Assembly: GCA_963823565.1 (NCBI GenBank)
Contig: CAWGLR010000001.1
Coordinates: 186,001 to 250,000, forward strand
Length of the DNA: 64,000 nucleotides
Direction: 5' to 3'
From: RHKX01 sp963823565
Lineage (GTDB): Bacteria; Actinomycetota; Thermoleophilia; Solirubrobacterales; 70-9
The translations under genes and the position numbers were made by a program. The notes under the pieces were generated by a model that ran no database searches, had not been told where the DNA came from, and saw nothing but the letters and a program-made list of their open reading frames with translations. Every line of letters begins with the position of its first letter. Within the stretch, counting starts at the first letter, position 1. This document shows, one piece after another, positions 49,062-56,931 of this stretch.

Positions 49062-49568
49062 GTGCGGATCAACTCCTCGGTCATCGTCCGCGCGCCCCGC
49101 GAGCAGGTCTGGGCGCAGGTCACCGACCCCGACGCCTACCTCGATTTCATGTCGGGCGTGACCCGCTGGGAGCTCGAGGGCGAGGTCGGCGACCTCGACC
49201 GCCGCGACGTGATCGAGCTCGGCTCGCGGATCAGGATGCTGATGCGCGTCGGCTCGGCCGAGGTCGGCGGCCTGATCGAGATCGTCGAGTGCAACTCCGG
49301 CAAGGACCTCGCCTGGTCCTCGGTCACCGGCGTCGATCAGCGCGGGCGCTGGCGCCTGCGGGAGGCCGGCGACAACCTCACCCGCGTCGAGCTCCGCTTC
49401 TCCTACGGCGTCGCCGGCGCCGGCATCGGCGGCATGCTCGCCGAGCGCGTCGCCGCTCCGATCGTCCGCGCCCGCCTCCGCTCCAGCCTGCAGCAGCTGA
49501 AGAAGCTCGCCGAGCGCGACTGGCGCCGCGCGCAGGCGGCGCGCCGCAAGCAGGCGGCGACGGTCTAG
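49062..49568 (+). CDS. SRPBCC superfamily (polyketide cyclase-like) protein
   Basis: 168 residues from GTG 49062. The opening RINSSVIVRAPREQVWAQVTD and the following VTRWELEGEVGDLDRRDVIEL are typical of START/Bet v1-like lipid-binding folds. The ribosome site is weak, but it starts 10 bp after the LPLAT stop and is likely co-transcribed and lipid related. It may bind a lipid made by that enzyme (inference). Confidence 0.85.
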   Translation: MRINSSVIVRAPREQVWAQVTDPDAYLDFMSGVTRWELEGEVGDLDRRDVIELGSRIRMLMRVGSAEVGGLIEIVECNSGKDLAWSSVTGVDQRGRWRLREAGDNLTRVELRFSYGVAGAGIGGMLAERVAAPIVRARLRSSLQQLKKLAERDWRRAQAARRKQAATV

Positions 49569-49705
49569 CAACCGGGCAGGGGGACCGAGGTCGGGTGGGC
49601 GGCTTCGTGGGCTCACGGTGGCCCAGGGCGAGGTGAAGCACCGCGATCAGCGCGACCGCGCGAGCGCCCCCAGAACGATCAGCCCACGGTCCGCCCGCGC
49701 CTGCC

Positions 49706-51436
49706 TCAGCCGGACCCCCCGTCCCCCGGTTCGCCCCCACCAGTCTCACTGGAGCTCTTATCGTCTTCTTGGAGCTCCCGCTTGAGCACCTTGCCCGTCG
49801 GGTTGCGCGGCAGCTCGTCCATGAAGACGACCTCGCGCGGGACCTTGTAGCGGGCGAGGTTGTCCTTGACGTGGCTCTTGACGCCCTCCTCGTCGAGGTC
49901 CTTGCCGGAGCCGACGACGACGAAGGCCCTGAGGCGCTGGCCGAACTTCTCGTCGTCGACGCCGATCACCGCCGCCTCGTCGATCGCGTCGTGGTCGGCG
50001 AGGACGTCCTCGACCTCGCGCGGGAAGACGTTCTCGCCGCCGGAGACGATCATCTCGTCGTCGCGGCCGTCGATGAACAGGCGCCCGGTCTCGTCGAAGT
50101 GGCCGACGTCGCCGGAGGATAGGAGGCCGTCGATGACGTCCTTGCCGCCGCCGCCGGTGTAGCCCTCGAAGGACATCTCGTTACCGACGAAGATCCGGCC
50201 GGTCTCCCCCTCGGCGACCTCATCGCCGTTCTCGTCGTAGAGCTTGACGATGGTGCCGTGAGGGACGCGCCCCGCGGTCCCCGGCGCCTCGCGCATGTCC
50301 TCGGGCGTGGCGATCGACGCCCAGGCGACCTCGGTCGAGCCGTAGAGGTTGTAGATGTTGTCGCCGAACTCGTTCATCCAGCGGATCGCCATCTCCCCCG
50401 GCAGCGCCGAGCCGCTGACGGCGGTCACGCGGAGCGACGGCAGGTCGTACTTGCCTCGCGTCTCCTTCGGCAGCTCGAGGATCCGCTGGAGCATCACCGG
50501 GACGACGACAAGCGCGTCGGCCTCGTTGTCGGCGACGAGCTTGAGCGTGCCCTCGGGGTCGAAGCGGCGGCTCAGCACGTAGGTGGAGCCGAGCGCGAGG
50601 CCGAGCGTGAAGTGCATGAAGCCCCAGGAGTGGAACATCGGGCAGGCGATGACGGTCGTCCGCTCGGCGCGCAGCGGGATCTCCGACAGCAGCGCGGCGA
50701 GCGGCGCGAGCGAGTCGGGAGAGTTGCGCTGGGCGCCCTTCGGCGTCCCGGTGGTGCCGGAGGTGAGGATGACGAAGCGGCTCGTTTCGTCGGGCGGGTC
50801 GACCGGCGAGTCGTCGGTCTCGGCGATCGCGTCCTCGATCGTCCGCTGGGAGGGCTCGTCGCCCTCGTCGGTCCAGCCGACGAAGCGCGAGATCTGCGGG
50901 TCCTCGTCCTCGGCGCCGTGGAGGAGCCTGTCGAACTCCTGGTCGTAGATGATCGCCTGCGGCTGCTCGCGCTCGATCACGCCCTCGAGCTGCGGCGCCG
51001 CGAAGTCGGTGTTGAGGAGGAGTACGGTCGCGCCGAGCTTCGAGCAGGCGAACAGCGAGTCGACGAAGCCGCGGTGGTTTCGGCACATGATCGCCACCGC
51101 CTCGCCGCCCTTGACGCCCTGCTCGCGCAGCGCCCGGGCGAGCGCGTTCGAGCGGCGGTCGAGCTCGGCGAAGGTCAGCGAGCCGCGCTCGTCGATCAGC
51201 CCCGGCTTGTCGGGATGACGGATCGCCGCCGACGCGATCCCCGCGGCGGGCGAGGCCCCCCAGCGGCGCAGCGCGTTGCCGACGCCGAGCAGCTTCTGCG
51301 GCGGGATCGGGCGGATGATCCCGGCCTCGGCCAGGACGCGGAGGTTGAAGGGCAGGTCCGCGGCCGACCCGAGCTGCCCCACCTTGATCCGCCGAGCCGC
51401 TGCGCCCGCCTTCTGGGCGATCCCCTGCAGTGCCAT
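49706..51436 (-). CDS. acyl-CoA synthetase (AMP-forming, FadD-type)
   Basis: 576 residues. Motifs: LTSGTTGTPKG (A3-like P-loop), YNLYGSTEVAWAS (A5), GRLFIDGRDDEMIVSGGENV (A8-like hinge), and RNPTGKVLKREL (A10, catalytic Lys). It activates a fatty or related carboxylic acid. ATG start 51436 with TAGGGT 7 nt upstream. It lies after ispF on the same strand with a gap of 10 bp, so the transcripts may overlap. Confidence 0.93.
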   Translation of the reverse strand: MALQGIAQKAGAAARRIKVGQLGSAADLPFNLRVLAEAGIIRPIPPQKLLGVGNALRRWGASPAAGIASAAIRHPDKPGLIDERGSLTFAELDRRSNALARALREQGVKGGEAVAIMCRNHRGFVDSLFACSKLGATVLLLNTDFAAPQLEGVIEREQPQAIIYDQEFDRLLHGAEDEDPQISRFVGWTDEGDEPSQRTIEDAIAETDDSPVDPPDETSRFVILTSGTTGTPKGAQRNSPDSLAPLAALLSEIPLRAERTTVIACPMFHSWGFMHFTLGLALGSTYVLSRRFDPEGTLKLVADNEADALVVVPVMLQRILELPKETRGKYDLPSLRVTAVSGSALPGEMAIRWMNEFGDNIYNLYGSTEVAWASIATPEDMREAPGTAGRVPHGTIVKLYDENGDEVAEGETGRIFVGNEMSFEGYTGGGGKDVIDGLLSSGDVGHFDETGRLFIDGRDDEMIVSGGENVFPREVEDVLADHDAIDEAAVIGVDDEKFGQRLRAFVVVGSGKDLDEEGVKSHVKDNLARYKVPREVVFMDELPRNPTGKVLKRELQEDDKSSSETGGGEPGDGGSG

Positions 51437-51443
51437 CGCGGGA

Positions 51444-51449
51444 ACCCTA
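51444..51449 (-). promoter_or_regulatory. candidate -10 box of the acyl-CoA synthetase gene (leaderless)
   Basis: TAGGGT on the minus strand, 7 nt before ATG 51436. Confidence 0.4.
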
Positions 51450-51932
51450 TTCCCCCTGCGCCGGCGCCGAATCCTCCGGCTCGAACAGGACGACAGCCAT
51501 CGCCGCGATCCCCTCGCCGCGGCCGAGCGCGCCCATGCCCTCGTTGGTCGTCGCCTTCACCGAGACCGGCGCGCCGAGCGCCTCCGACAGGCGCCGCTCC
51601 ATCTCCTCGCGGTGGGAGGCGAGGCGCGGGGCCTCGCAGATCACGGTCGCGTCGGCGTTGACCGGCGTGCCGGCGAGCCGCGCGACGACGGCCCGCAGGA
51701 GCTCGATCGAGTCGGCGTCGCGCCAGCGCTCGTCGTCGTCGGGGAAGTGGGTGCCGATGTCGCCCGCCCCGGCCGCGCCGAGCAGCGCGTCGGTGATCGC
51801 GTGGGTGAGGACGTCGGCGTCGGAGTGGCCGGTCAGCCCGCGCTCGTGCGGGACCTCGACGCCGCCGAGGATCAGCGGCCGGCCCTCGGCGAACCGGTGG
51901 CTGTCGTACCCGATGCCGGCCCGCGCGCTCAC
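51447..51932 (-). CDS. ispF: 2-C-methyl-D-erythritol 2,4-cyclodiphosphate synthase
   Basis: Cyclises CDP-ME-2-phosphate in the MEP isoprenoid pathway. 161 residues from GTG 51932. Metal ligands Asp10 and His12 (GYDSHRF) and His44 (VLTHAI), with the GDIGTHFPD and KATTNEGMGALGRGEG signatures. GTG overlaps the stop of the PHP gene (GTGA). A longer upstream frame is a shadow. IspD lies 940 bp upstream on the same strand, so both MEP enzymes are near CarD. Confidence 0.95.
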   Translation of the reverse strand: MSARAGIGYDSHRFAEGRPLILGGVEVPHERGLTGHSDADVLTHAITDALLGAAGAGDIGTHFPDDDERWRDADSIELLRAVVARLAGTPVNADATVICEAPRLASHREEMERRLSEALGAPVSVKATTNEGMGALGRGEGIAAMAVVLFEPEDSAPAQGE

Positions 51933-52756
51933 CCGAGCGGCTCCAGGCGCCGCTCGCGGCCCTCGAAGACGCAGATCTCGCCGATCCCGAGCGAGCGCAT
52001 GAACTCGAGGGCCTCGTCGTAGCCGCGGCCGACGTCCTCGGGGACGTGGGCGTCGGAGGAGAGGGTGAAGGGCACGTCCGCCTCGACGCAGAGCTCGGCG
52101 AACCCCCGTGCGGGGTAGAGCTCGCACACCGGCTTCTCCAGGCCGGCGGTCGAGACCTCGACCGCCACCCCGGCCTCGGCGATCGCCGCGACGGCCGGCT
52201 CGTAGAAGCGGCGGAGGTCGCCCTCCGGGGTCGGCTTTCGCGAGCCCCAGACCTTGACCAGGTCGGGGTGGGCCATCGTGTCGAACAGGCCGCTGCGGGC
52301 GGCGTCGGCCAGCGTCTCGAAGTAGCGGGCCCAGACACGCTCGGGATCCTCGCCCTCGGTCTCCCAGACGTCGTAGCCCTCGTGGTCGAAGGCGCCCTCG
52401 CGGACGAAGTGGACCGACCCGATCACGTAGTCGAGGGGGAGCCCGGACAGCAGCTCCTCGATCCGGTCCTCGGCGCCGGCGATGTAGTCCATCTCCAGTC
52501 CGGCGCGCAGCGGCCCGGCGGCGAGGAACTCGACGTAGGCGTCGAGGTCGTCGACCGCGTTCTCCACCCAGAAGGGGTGGTCCCAGACGCTGAGCGCCTG
52601 GCGGAAGCGATAGACGTGCTCGGAGACGCCCAGCTCCTCGATCCCGCGGGAGCCCGCGGCCTCGAGATAGCGGTCGACGTTGTCGTCGGTGAAGAACCGC
52701 TCCGCCGGCGTGTCGGGCTCGTCGTCGCGGAGGTGGACGTGATAGTCGGTGAGCAC
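51929..52756 (-). CDS. PHP-domain phosphatase (histidinol-phosphatase HisK-like)
   Basis: 275 residues. PHP motifs: DYHVHLRDDE (residues 4-13), the GSVHFV segment and SSDAHVPEDVG. The DDLDAYVEFLAAGP region and length resemble the class III (PHP) histidinol-phosphatases; another phosphoesterase activity is possible. GTGA overlap couples it to ispF. ATG 52756. Confidence 0.85.
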   Translation of the reverse strand: MLTDYHVHLRDDEPDTPAERFFTDDNVDRYLEAAGSRGIEELGVSEHVYRFRQALSVWDHPFWVENAVDDLDAYVEFLAAGPLRAGLEMDYIAGAEDRIEELLSGLPLDYVIGSVHFVREGAFDHEGYDVWETEGEDPERVWARYFETLADAARSGLFDTMAHPDLVKVWGSRKPTPEGDLRRFYEPAVAAIAEAGVAVEVSTAGLEKPVCELYPARGFAELCVEADVPFTLSSDAHVPEDVGRGYDEALEFMRSLGIGEICVFEGRERRLEPLG

Positions 52757-52820
52757 CGGATCAGCCTAGGCGAACGCGTTCGGGGCGAGACAACGGGCAG
52801 CGAACGGGCCGGCACCCTCG

Positions 52821-52866
52821 TGCTGGGGTCGCTGGGTTCGCCATTTCGTATTCAGTGACCCCAGCA
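52821..52866. repeat. 46-bp imperfect palindrome between ispD and the PHP gene
   Basis: TGCTGGGGTC (52821-52830) is exactly complementary to GACCCCAGCA (52857-52866). With one mismatch the pairing extends inward to 14 bp, and further pairs follow. It starts just beyond the ispD stop in transcription order. A terminator or REP-like repeat. A 39-residue frame across it (52761-52880) is probably not a gene. Confidence 0.55.
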
Positions 52867-52876
52867 AGGGAGGCGC

Positions 52877-53548
52877 TCATGGCCGGGCCCCGAGCAGCGC
52901 CTCGGCGACCGCGAGGTCCGCCGCCTCGGTGACCTTGAGGTTCGGCGCCCCCGTCGCCTCCAGCAGCACGGTTCCCCCCGCCCACTCGATCAGCCACGCC
53001 TCGTCGGTGGCGACCTCGAGCTCGCCGGCGGCGCGCGCGCTCTCCTGAGCCCGGCGCAGCGCGTCGGCCCGGATGACCTGCGGCGTCTGCGCCCCCCACA
53101 GCCCGGAGCGATCGATGGTCCGCTCCACGCGGTCCCCCTCCCCCGCCCTCTTCAGCGTGTCGGCGACGGGAGCCGCGGCGATCACGCCGTCGGCATCGGA
53201 CCCCTCGAGCCGCGCCACGAGCCGATCGACGAGCGCCGCGGTCACGAGCGGTCGCGCCGCGTCATGGATCGCCACGACGCCCCCGTTCACCGCCTCGAGC
53301 GCGAGCGACACCGACTCCGCGCGCGTCGAGCCCCCCGCGACCACGGTGGCGCCGCCCGCCAGCTCCCCGATCTCCGCCTCGAAGCCGGGCGGGGCGGCGA
53401 TCACGATCTCGCCGATCGACTCGGCGGCGCCCAGCGCGGCGAGCGACCAGGCGACCATCGGCCGTCCCGCGAGGCCGACGAGGGCCTTCGGGCCGCCGGC
53501 CCCGAGGCGCTGCCCGGAGCCGGCGGCCGCGATGACGGCCGTTGCCAG
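52877..53548 (-). CDS. ispD: 2-C-methyl-D-erythritol 4-phosphate cytidylyltransferase
   Basis: MEP pathway cytidylyltransferase. The N-terminal nucleotide-binding motif AVIAAAGSGQRLGAGGPKAL, HDAARPLV and LWGAQTPQV are all present, so the protein must begin near 53548. No ATG, GTG or TTG exists there: the frame is closed by a TAG at 53552-53554 and the first codons are ATC then CTG (53548). The first ATG (53458) would remove the conserved motif. I call CTG as start with low certainty. Length 223 residues. It lies 10 bp after the CarD stop. Confidence 0.88.
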   Translation of the reverse strand: MATAVIAAAGSGQRLGAGGPKALVGLAGRPMVAWSLAALGAAESIGEIVIAAPPGFEAEIGELAGGATVVAGGSTRAESVSLALEAVNGGVVAIHDAARPLVTAALVDRLVARLEGSDADGVIAAAPVADTLKRAGEGDRVERTIDRSGLWGAQTPQVIRADALRRAQESARAAGELEVATDEAWLIEWAGGTVLLEATGAPNLKVTEAADLAVAEALLGARP

Positions 53549-53558
53549 GATCTACCGC

Positions 53559-54119
53559 CTAGGCGGCGGCCCCGGCGAAGCGCTCGGTGAGCAGGCCGTC
53601 GAGGTACTCCTCGGCGCCCTCCTCGTCCTTCTCGAGCGCGTACATGAACTCGGAGGCGAGGATCTTCTTCGCCCGCGTGTACATCTGCTTCTCGCCGGTC
53701 GACAGGCCCTTCTCGATCTCGCGGATCGCGAGGTTGCGAACCACCTCCGCGAGCTCGAAGACGTTGCCCGTCTTGATCTTCTCGCGGTTGTGCTTGAACC
53801 GGCGGTTCCAGTTCTTCGGCATCTCCGAGACGTCGTCGGTGAGGACACCGATGACCTTCTTGACGTCCTCGGGGCCGATGACCCGTCGCAGTCCCGCGAC
53901 GGCCGCGTTCTCACACGGCACCTGCACGGTCATGTCGTTGTGGAGGATCTTGATCGTCAGGTAGTCGCGCTCCTCGCCGAGAAGGGACTTGGTCTCCTTC
54001 TTCTGCACGACGCCCGCACCGTGGTGCGGGTAGACCACGTTGTCGCCGATCTCGAAGTCGCAGCTCAGATCCTCCAGCTCGAGTTCGACGTCGTTTACCT
54101 CGTCAGTTGCCTCAGGAAT
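53559..54119 (-). CDS. carD: CarD-family transcriptional regulator
   Basis: RNA polymerase-binding regulator of rRNA and stress transcription. The N-terminal CarD/TRCF domain FEIGDNVVYPHHGAGVV and the C-terminal DNA-contacting helices (KNWNRRFKHNREKIKTGNVF, RALEK-type charged tail) are clear. Canonical starts are absent before GTG 54038, which would cut the polymerase-binding domain. An ideal AAGGAGG lies 6 nt before an ATT codon at 54119; I call that ATT as start (186 residues). Known ATT starts occur in infC. Upstream hairpin at 54139-54164; disA before it, ispD after. Confidence 0.92.
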   Translation of the reverse strand: MPEATDEVNDVELELEDLSCDFEIGDNVVYPHHGAGVVQKKETKSLLGEERDYLTIKILHNDMTVQVPCENAAVAGLRRVIGPEDVKKVIGVLTDDVSEMPKNWNRRFKHNREKIKTGNVFELAEVVRNLAIREIEKGLSTGEKQMYTRAKKILASEFMYALEKDEEGAEEYLDGLLTERFAGAAA

Positions 54120-54138
54120 CGTCTGCCTCCTTGGTTGG

Positions 54139-54164
54139 GGCGCCCCACCCTCAACGGGGGCGCC
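54139..54164 (-). terminator. hairpin between disA and carD
   Basis: GGCGCCCC (54139-54146) pairs with GGGGCGCC (54157-54164), loop of 10. It lies between the disA stop and the carD ribosome site (AAGGAGG), so it could end disA transcripts or modulate carD. Confidence 0.5.
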
Positions 54165-54167
54165 ATG

Positions 54168-55289
54168 TCATGTCAGCGGGTATCGCTCGAAGACCTCGGC
54201 TTCGCGGATGCGATCGAGGCCCTCCCGGATATCGGCGGCCCTGTCCTCCCCCACGCCATCGACCCCCGCAAGCTCTTCGTCGGAGGCCGCGAGGATCGCC
54301 TCGAGGCTCCCGAAGTGGCGGATGACCTTCTCCCCGACCAGCCGCGGCAGGCGCGGGATCCGTCCCAGCGCGCGATACCCGCGCGCGGAGACGTGGAGGT
54401 CGTGGAGGTTGGCCTTGCGGTCGTGGCCGAGCAGCTCAGCCAGTCGGCCGAGATCCAGAAGCTCCTGATGGGGAAGGCGCGACAGCTCAGCGAGCGTGGC
54501 GTCGAGCGTCTCCTCCGAGTCGTTGATCGCGTAGTCGCGGATCAGCGAGATGCGGTCGCTGAGGACGCCGACGGCGGTCTCCTCGAGCTGCATCTCGATC
54601 AAGCGTCCCTCGGCGCCGAGCTCGATGATGTAGCGCTCGACCTCGTTGGAGGTGCGCAGCAGCAGCTCGGCGCGCTGCATGACGGTGAGGACGTCGTGGA
54701 GGCTGGCCGCGCCGGCCATCTCCACCGTGGTCAGCCGCGCGCCCACCCGATCGAGGCGCAGGCGGTACTTCTCCATCGTCGCCAGGCCCTGGTTGGCCTT
54801 GCTGAGGACCGTCGGGATGTCCTGGAGGATGTACTTCATCCCGTCGAGGTAGATCGAGACGACGTCGCGGCGGGCGGAGATCGCGATCACGAGCGCCTTC
54901 GTCTGCTTCGAGACGCGCTCGGCGGTCCGGTGGCGTGTGCCGGTCTCCGAGGAGTGGATCGTCGGGTCCGGCATCAGCTGGACGTTGGCCCAGGAGATCT
55001 TCTTGCCCTCGGGGTCGAGGACGATCGCCCCATCCATCTTCGCCACCTGGTAGAGCAGCCCCGGCGTGTAGTCGACGTCGAGGCTGAGGCCGCCGGAGAA
55101 CAGGAACGAGATCTCCTCGGGCTCGCCGATCACCAGCAGCGCGCCGGTGGAGGCGTGAATGACGTTGTCGATCCCCTCCCGCAGGCTGGTCCCGGGCGCG
55201 ACCATGTCGAGCGCGCGCAGCAGACGCGGGTCTTCATGCACCAGCGCTGCCGTAGTGTCATCCCAGGAGGCCAGTGCCATCGCCGCCAT
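54168..55289 (-). CDS. disA: diadenylate cyclase, DNA integrity scanning protein
   Basis: Makes c-di-AMP and senses branched DNA. 373 residues from ATG 55289. The DAC domain (about 15-150) has the catalytic DGA motif in KMDGAIVLD and GTRHRTAERVSKQT. A helical spine follows, and a helix-hairpin-helix DNA-binding end (LVGEKVIRHFG, GVDGVGEDRAADIREG). Starts also possible at TTG 55292 or ATG 55280. Divergent from the DUF2277 gene, with a 7-bp inverted repeat between. c-di-AMP would act on the riboswitch at 12.7 kb. Confidence 0.96.
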   Translation of the reverse strand: MAAMALASWDDTTAALVHEDPRLLRALDMVAPGTSLREGIDNVIHASTGALLVIGEPEEISFLFSGGLSLDVDYTPGLLYQVAKMDGAIVLDPEGKKISWANVQLMPDPTIHSSETGTRHRTAERVSKQTKALVIAISARRDVVSIYLDGMKYILQDIPTVLSKANQGLATMEKYRLRLDRVGARLTTVEMAGAASLHDVLTVMQRAELLLRTSNEVERYIIELGAEGRLIEMQLEETAVGVLSDRISLIRDYAINDSEETLDATLAELSRLPHQELLDLGRLAELLGHDRKANLHDLHVSARGYRALGRIPRLPRLVGEKVIRHFGSLEAILAASDEELAGVDGVGEDRAADIREGLDRIREAEVFERYPLT

Positions 55290-55335
55290 CAACTATGGCA
55301 GACCGGCAGATGCGGGGATTTCCCGGGAATCCCTA

Positions 55336-55364
55336 CTTGACAGGTCGGATTCGCGCGTGTCAAG
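55336..55364. promoter_or_regulatory. inverted repeat between disA and the DUF2277 gene
   Basis: CTTGACA (55336-55342) and TGTCAAG (55358-55364) are perfect 7-bp arms with 15 nt between. Each arm includes TTGACA, so it may double as -35 elements in both directions or as an operator. Confidence 0.45.
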
Positions 55365-55374
55365 CGGGTTGTTC

Positions 55375-55380
55375 TAGGCT
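55375..55380 (+). promoter_or_regulatory. candidate -10 box of the DUF2277 gene (leaderless)
   Basis: TAGGCT, 6 nt before ATG 55387. Confidence 0.45.
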
Positions 55381-55386
55381 GAGGCC

Positions 55387-55657
55387 ATGTGCCGGAACAT
55401 CAGGACCCTCCACAACTTCGACCCGCCCGCCACCGACGACGAGGTGGAGGCGGCCGCACTCCAGTACGTCCGCAAGGTGAGCGGGTCGACCAAGCCCTCG
55501 CAGGCCAACGCCGAGGCATTCGACCGCGCGGTCGAGGAGGTCGACCGACGTGACGAGGAAGCTGCTCGACCAGCTCGTCACCAGCGCGCCGCCGAAGAAC
55601 CGCGAGATCGAGGCCGAGAAGCGCCGCGCGAGGGCGCAGGCCCGCTACGCGGCCTAG
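55387..55657 (+). pseudogene. DUF2277 family protein with a +1 frameshift
   Basis: The start MCRNIRTLHNFDPPATDDEV and YVRKVSGSTKPSQANAEAFD is the hallmark of DUF2277. An extra C at 55545-55546 breaks the frame after RAVEEVD. Dropping it restores VTRKLLDQLVTSAPPKNREI and a basic end. Span 271 nt, 90 codons plus one. The intact product would be about 89 residues. Function unknown; widespread in actinobacteria. Likely an indel error. Confidence 0.85.
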
Positions 55658-55660
55658 CGA

Positions 55661-56839
55661 CTAGGGCCGCTCCGCCGGGCCGTCGCCGAGCGCGCGGATC
55701 CACTCCGCGAGGAACGGCTCCGCGATGTGGTGGTCGCGCCCCGGTCCCTGCGAGACGAGCTCGCGCTGCTCGAGCGCCCGCAGCGCGGTCTGGATCGTGG
55801 CCGCGGTAGGCAGCCCGTGGCGGCGGCGGTAGTCGCCGGTGAGCGGGCGGCCGGGTTCCGCGGCGAGGGCGGCGAGCAGCAGCTTCTGCGCGGTCGACGC
55901 CTCCTCCCAGCGGAGCTGGAAGTGCGAGTTCTCCGAGCGCAGGACCGCGGCGACCGCGCGGTCGAGGTGCTCGGCGGTGGCCGCGGAGTCGAAGGGCGTC
56001 TCCTCCCAGAGGAAGTAGCTGAGCTCCTGGGTCGCGTAGGGGTGGCCGGCGGTCAGCTCGACGAGCCGCTCCGCGAGCTCGCGGCCGGCGCGCTTGCGGG
56101 TGGCAGCGAAGCGGCCGGAGATGAACGGGACCCAGTCGGCGGCGGCGATCGGCCCGAGCTCGACCCGCTTGGCGCTGCGCCAGAACGGCTCGTTCTCGTC
56201 GTTGAAGATCCGCTCCATCATGTGGCGCCGGCTGCCGAGGTAGATCCGCGCGACCTCCGGCTGCTGCTCGAAGATCGTCCGCATCAGCCGCGGCAGGGAC
56301 GGGTCGATGCCCTCGATCTCCTGGAACTCGTCGAGCACGAGGACGACCCGCTTCTTCGCCTCGGCGGCGAGCTCCCCGGGCAGCTCGAGCAGGCGCTCGA
56401 TCGTCGCGTCGATGTCGGCGGGCGCGTGCCCGACGCCGAAGGTGAAGCTGTAGGTGCCGGCGTCGGGGTCGACGGTGATCGACGGCGTCACGCGGAGCCC
56501 GCGGAACGGGCGCAGCAGCGACTCCGCCGCCCGCTGCGTGCGCGAGGCGACGTCCTCGTAGATCGCCGAAGCGAGCCGGCCGGCGAGCCGCTCCCTGGTC
56601 GGCGTCGTCATCAGGTTCACGTAGGCGACGAGGACGTCGGCGGCGGCGAGCTCGCGCATCGTCCGCCAGACGAGCGAGGACTTGCCGAAGCGCCGCGGAG
56701 CGATGATCACCACGTCCTGGCCGTTCATCGCGTCGAACTTGAGCTCCTGGACCTCTTCCTCCCGGTCGGCGAAGGCCTCGTCGAGCGCGAGGCCGCCGAA
56801 GCTGAAGGGGTTGGTGGGGCTCTGCTTGCGAGGAACCAT
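55661..56839 (-). CDS. AAA-family ATPase (archaeal-type ATPase with winged helix)
   Basis: 392 residues. Walker A-type loop APRRFGKSS (47-55), Walker B VVLVLDEF (Asp170, Glu171), then GSRRHMMERIF (sensor region) and a C-terminal winged helix (PTAATIQTALRALEQRELV). It matches the stand-alone archaeal-type ATPase family. Its cellular role is unknown. ATG 56839 faces a 92-bp AT-rich divergent region with operator-like dyads, so its expression may be controlled with the 56932 gene. Not part of an evident operon. Confidence 0.85.
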   Translation of the reverse strand: MVPRKQSPTNPFSFGGLALDEAFADREEEVQELKFDAMNGQDVVIIAPRRFGKSSLVWRTMRELAAADVLVAYVNLMTTPTRERLAGRLASAIYEDVASRTQRAAESLLRPFRGLRVTPSITVDPDAGTYSFTFGVGHAPADIDATIERLLELPGELAAEAKKRVVLVLDEFQEIEGIDPSLPRLMRTIFEQQPEVARIYLGSRRHMMERIFNDENEPFWRSAKRVELGPIAAADWVPFISGRFAATRKRAGRELAERLVELTAGHPYATQELSYFLWEETPFDSAATAEHLDRAVAAVLRSENSHFQLRWEEASTAQKLLLAALAAEPGRPLTGDYRRRHGLPTAATIQTALRALEQRELVSQGPGRDHHIAEPFLAEWIRALGDGPAERP

Positions 56840-56885
56840 AATGGCGTTGAGGATACGCCTTAGTACGTGAACTGCAACTAGTTTT

Positions 56886-56920
56886 CTTATGTTGTTTTAC
56901 ATGATGGTTGACGACATAAG
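56886..56920. promoter_or_regulatory. AT-rich divergent operator candidate
   Basis: CTTATGT (56886-56892) and ACATAAG (56914-56920), perfect 7-bp arms. Inside lies ATGT-N6-ACAT. Between the divergent ATPase and RibD-like genes, in clearly more AT-rich DNA. Confidence 0.5.
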
Positions 56921-56931
56921 ATGCGGCCGAC

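Noticed and set aside
52761..52880. 39-residue frame overlapping ispD stop by ATGA
   Set aside because: It coincides with the arms of a palindrome and has a Pro/Arg-rich composition; no family.
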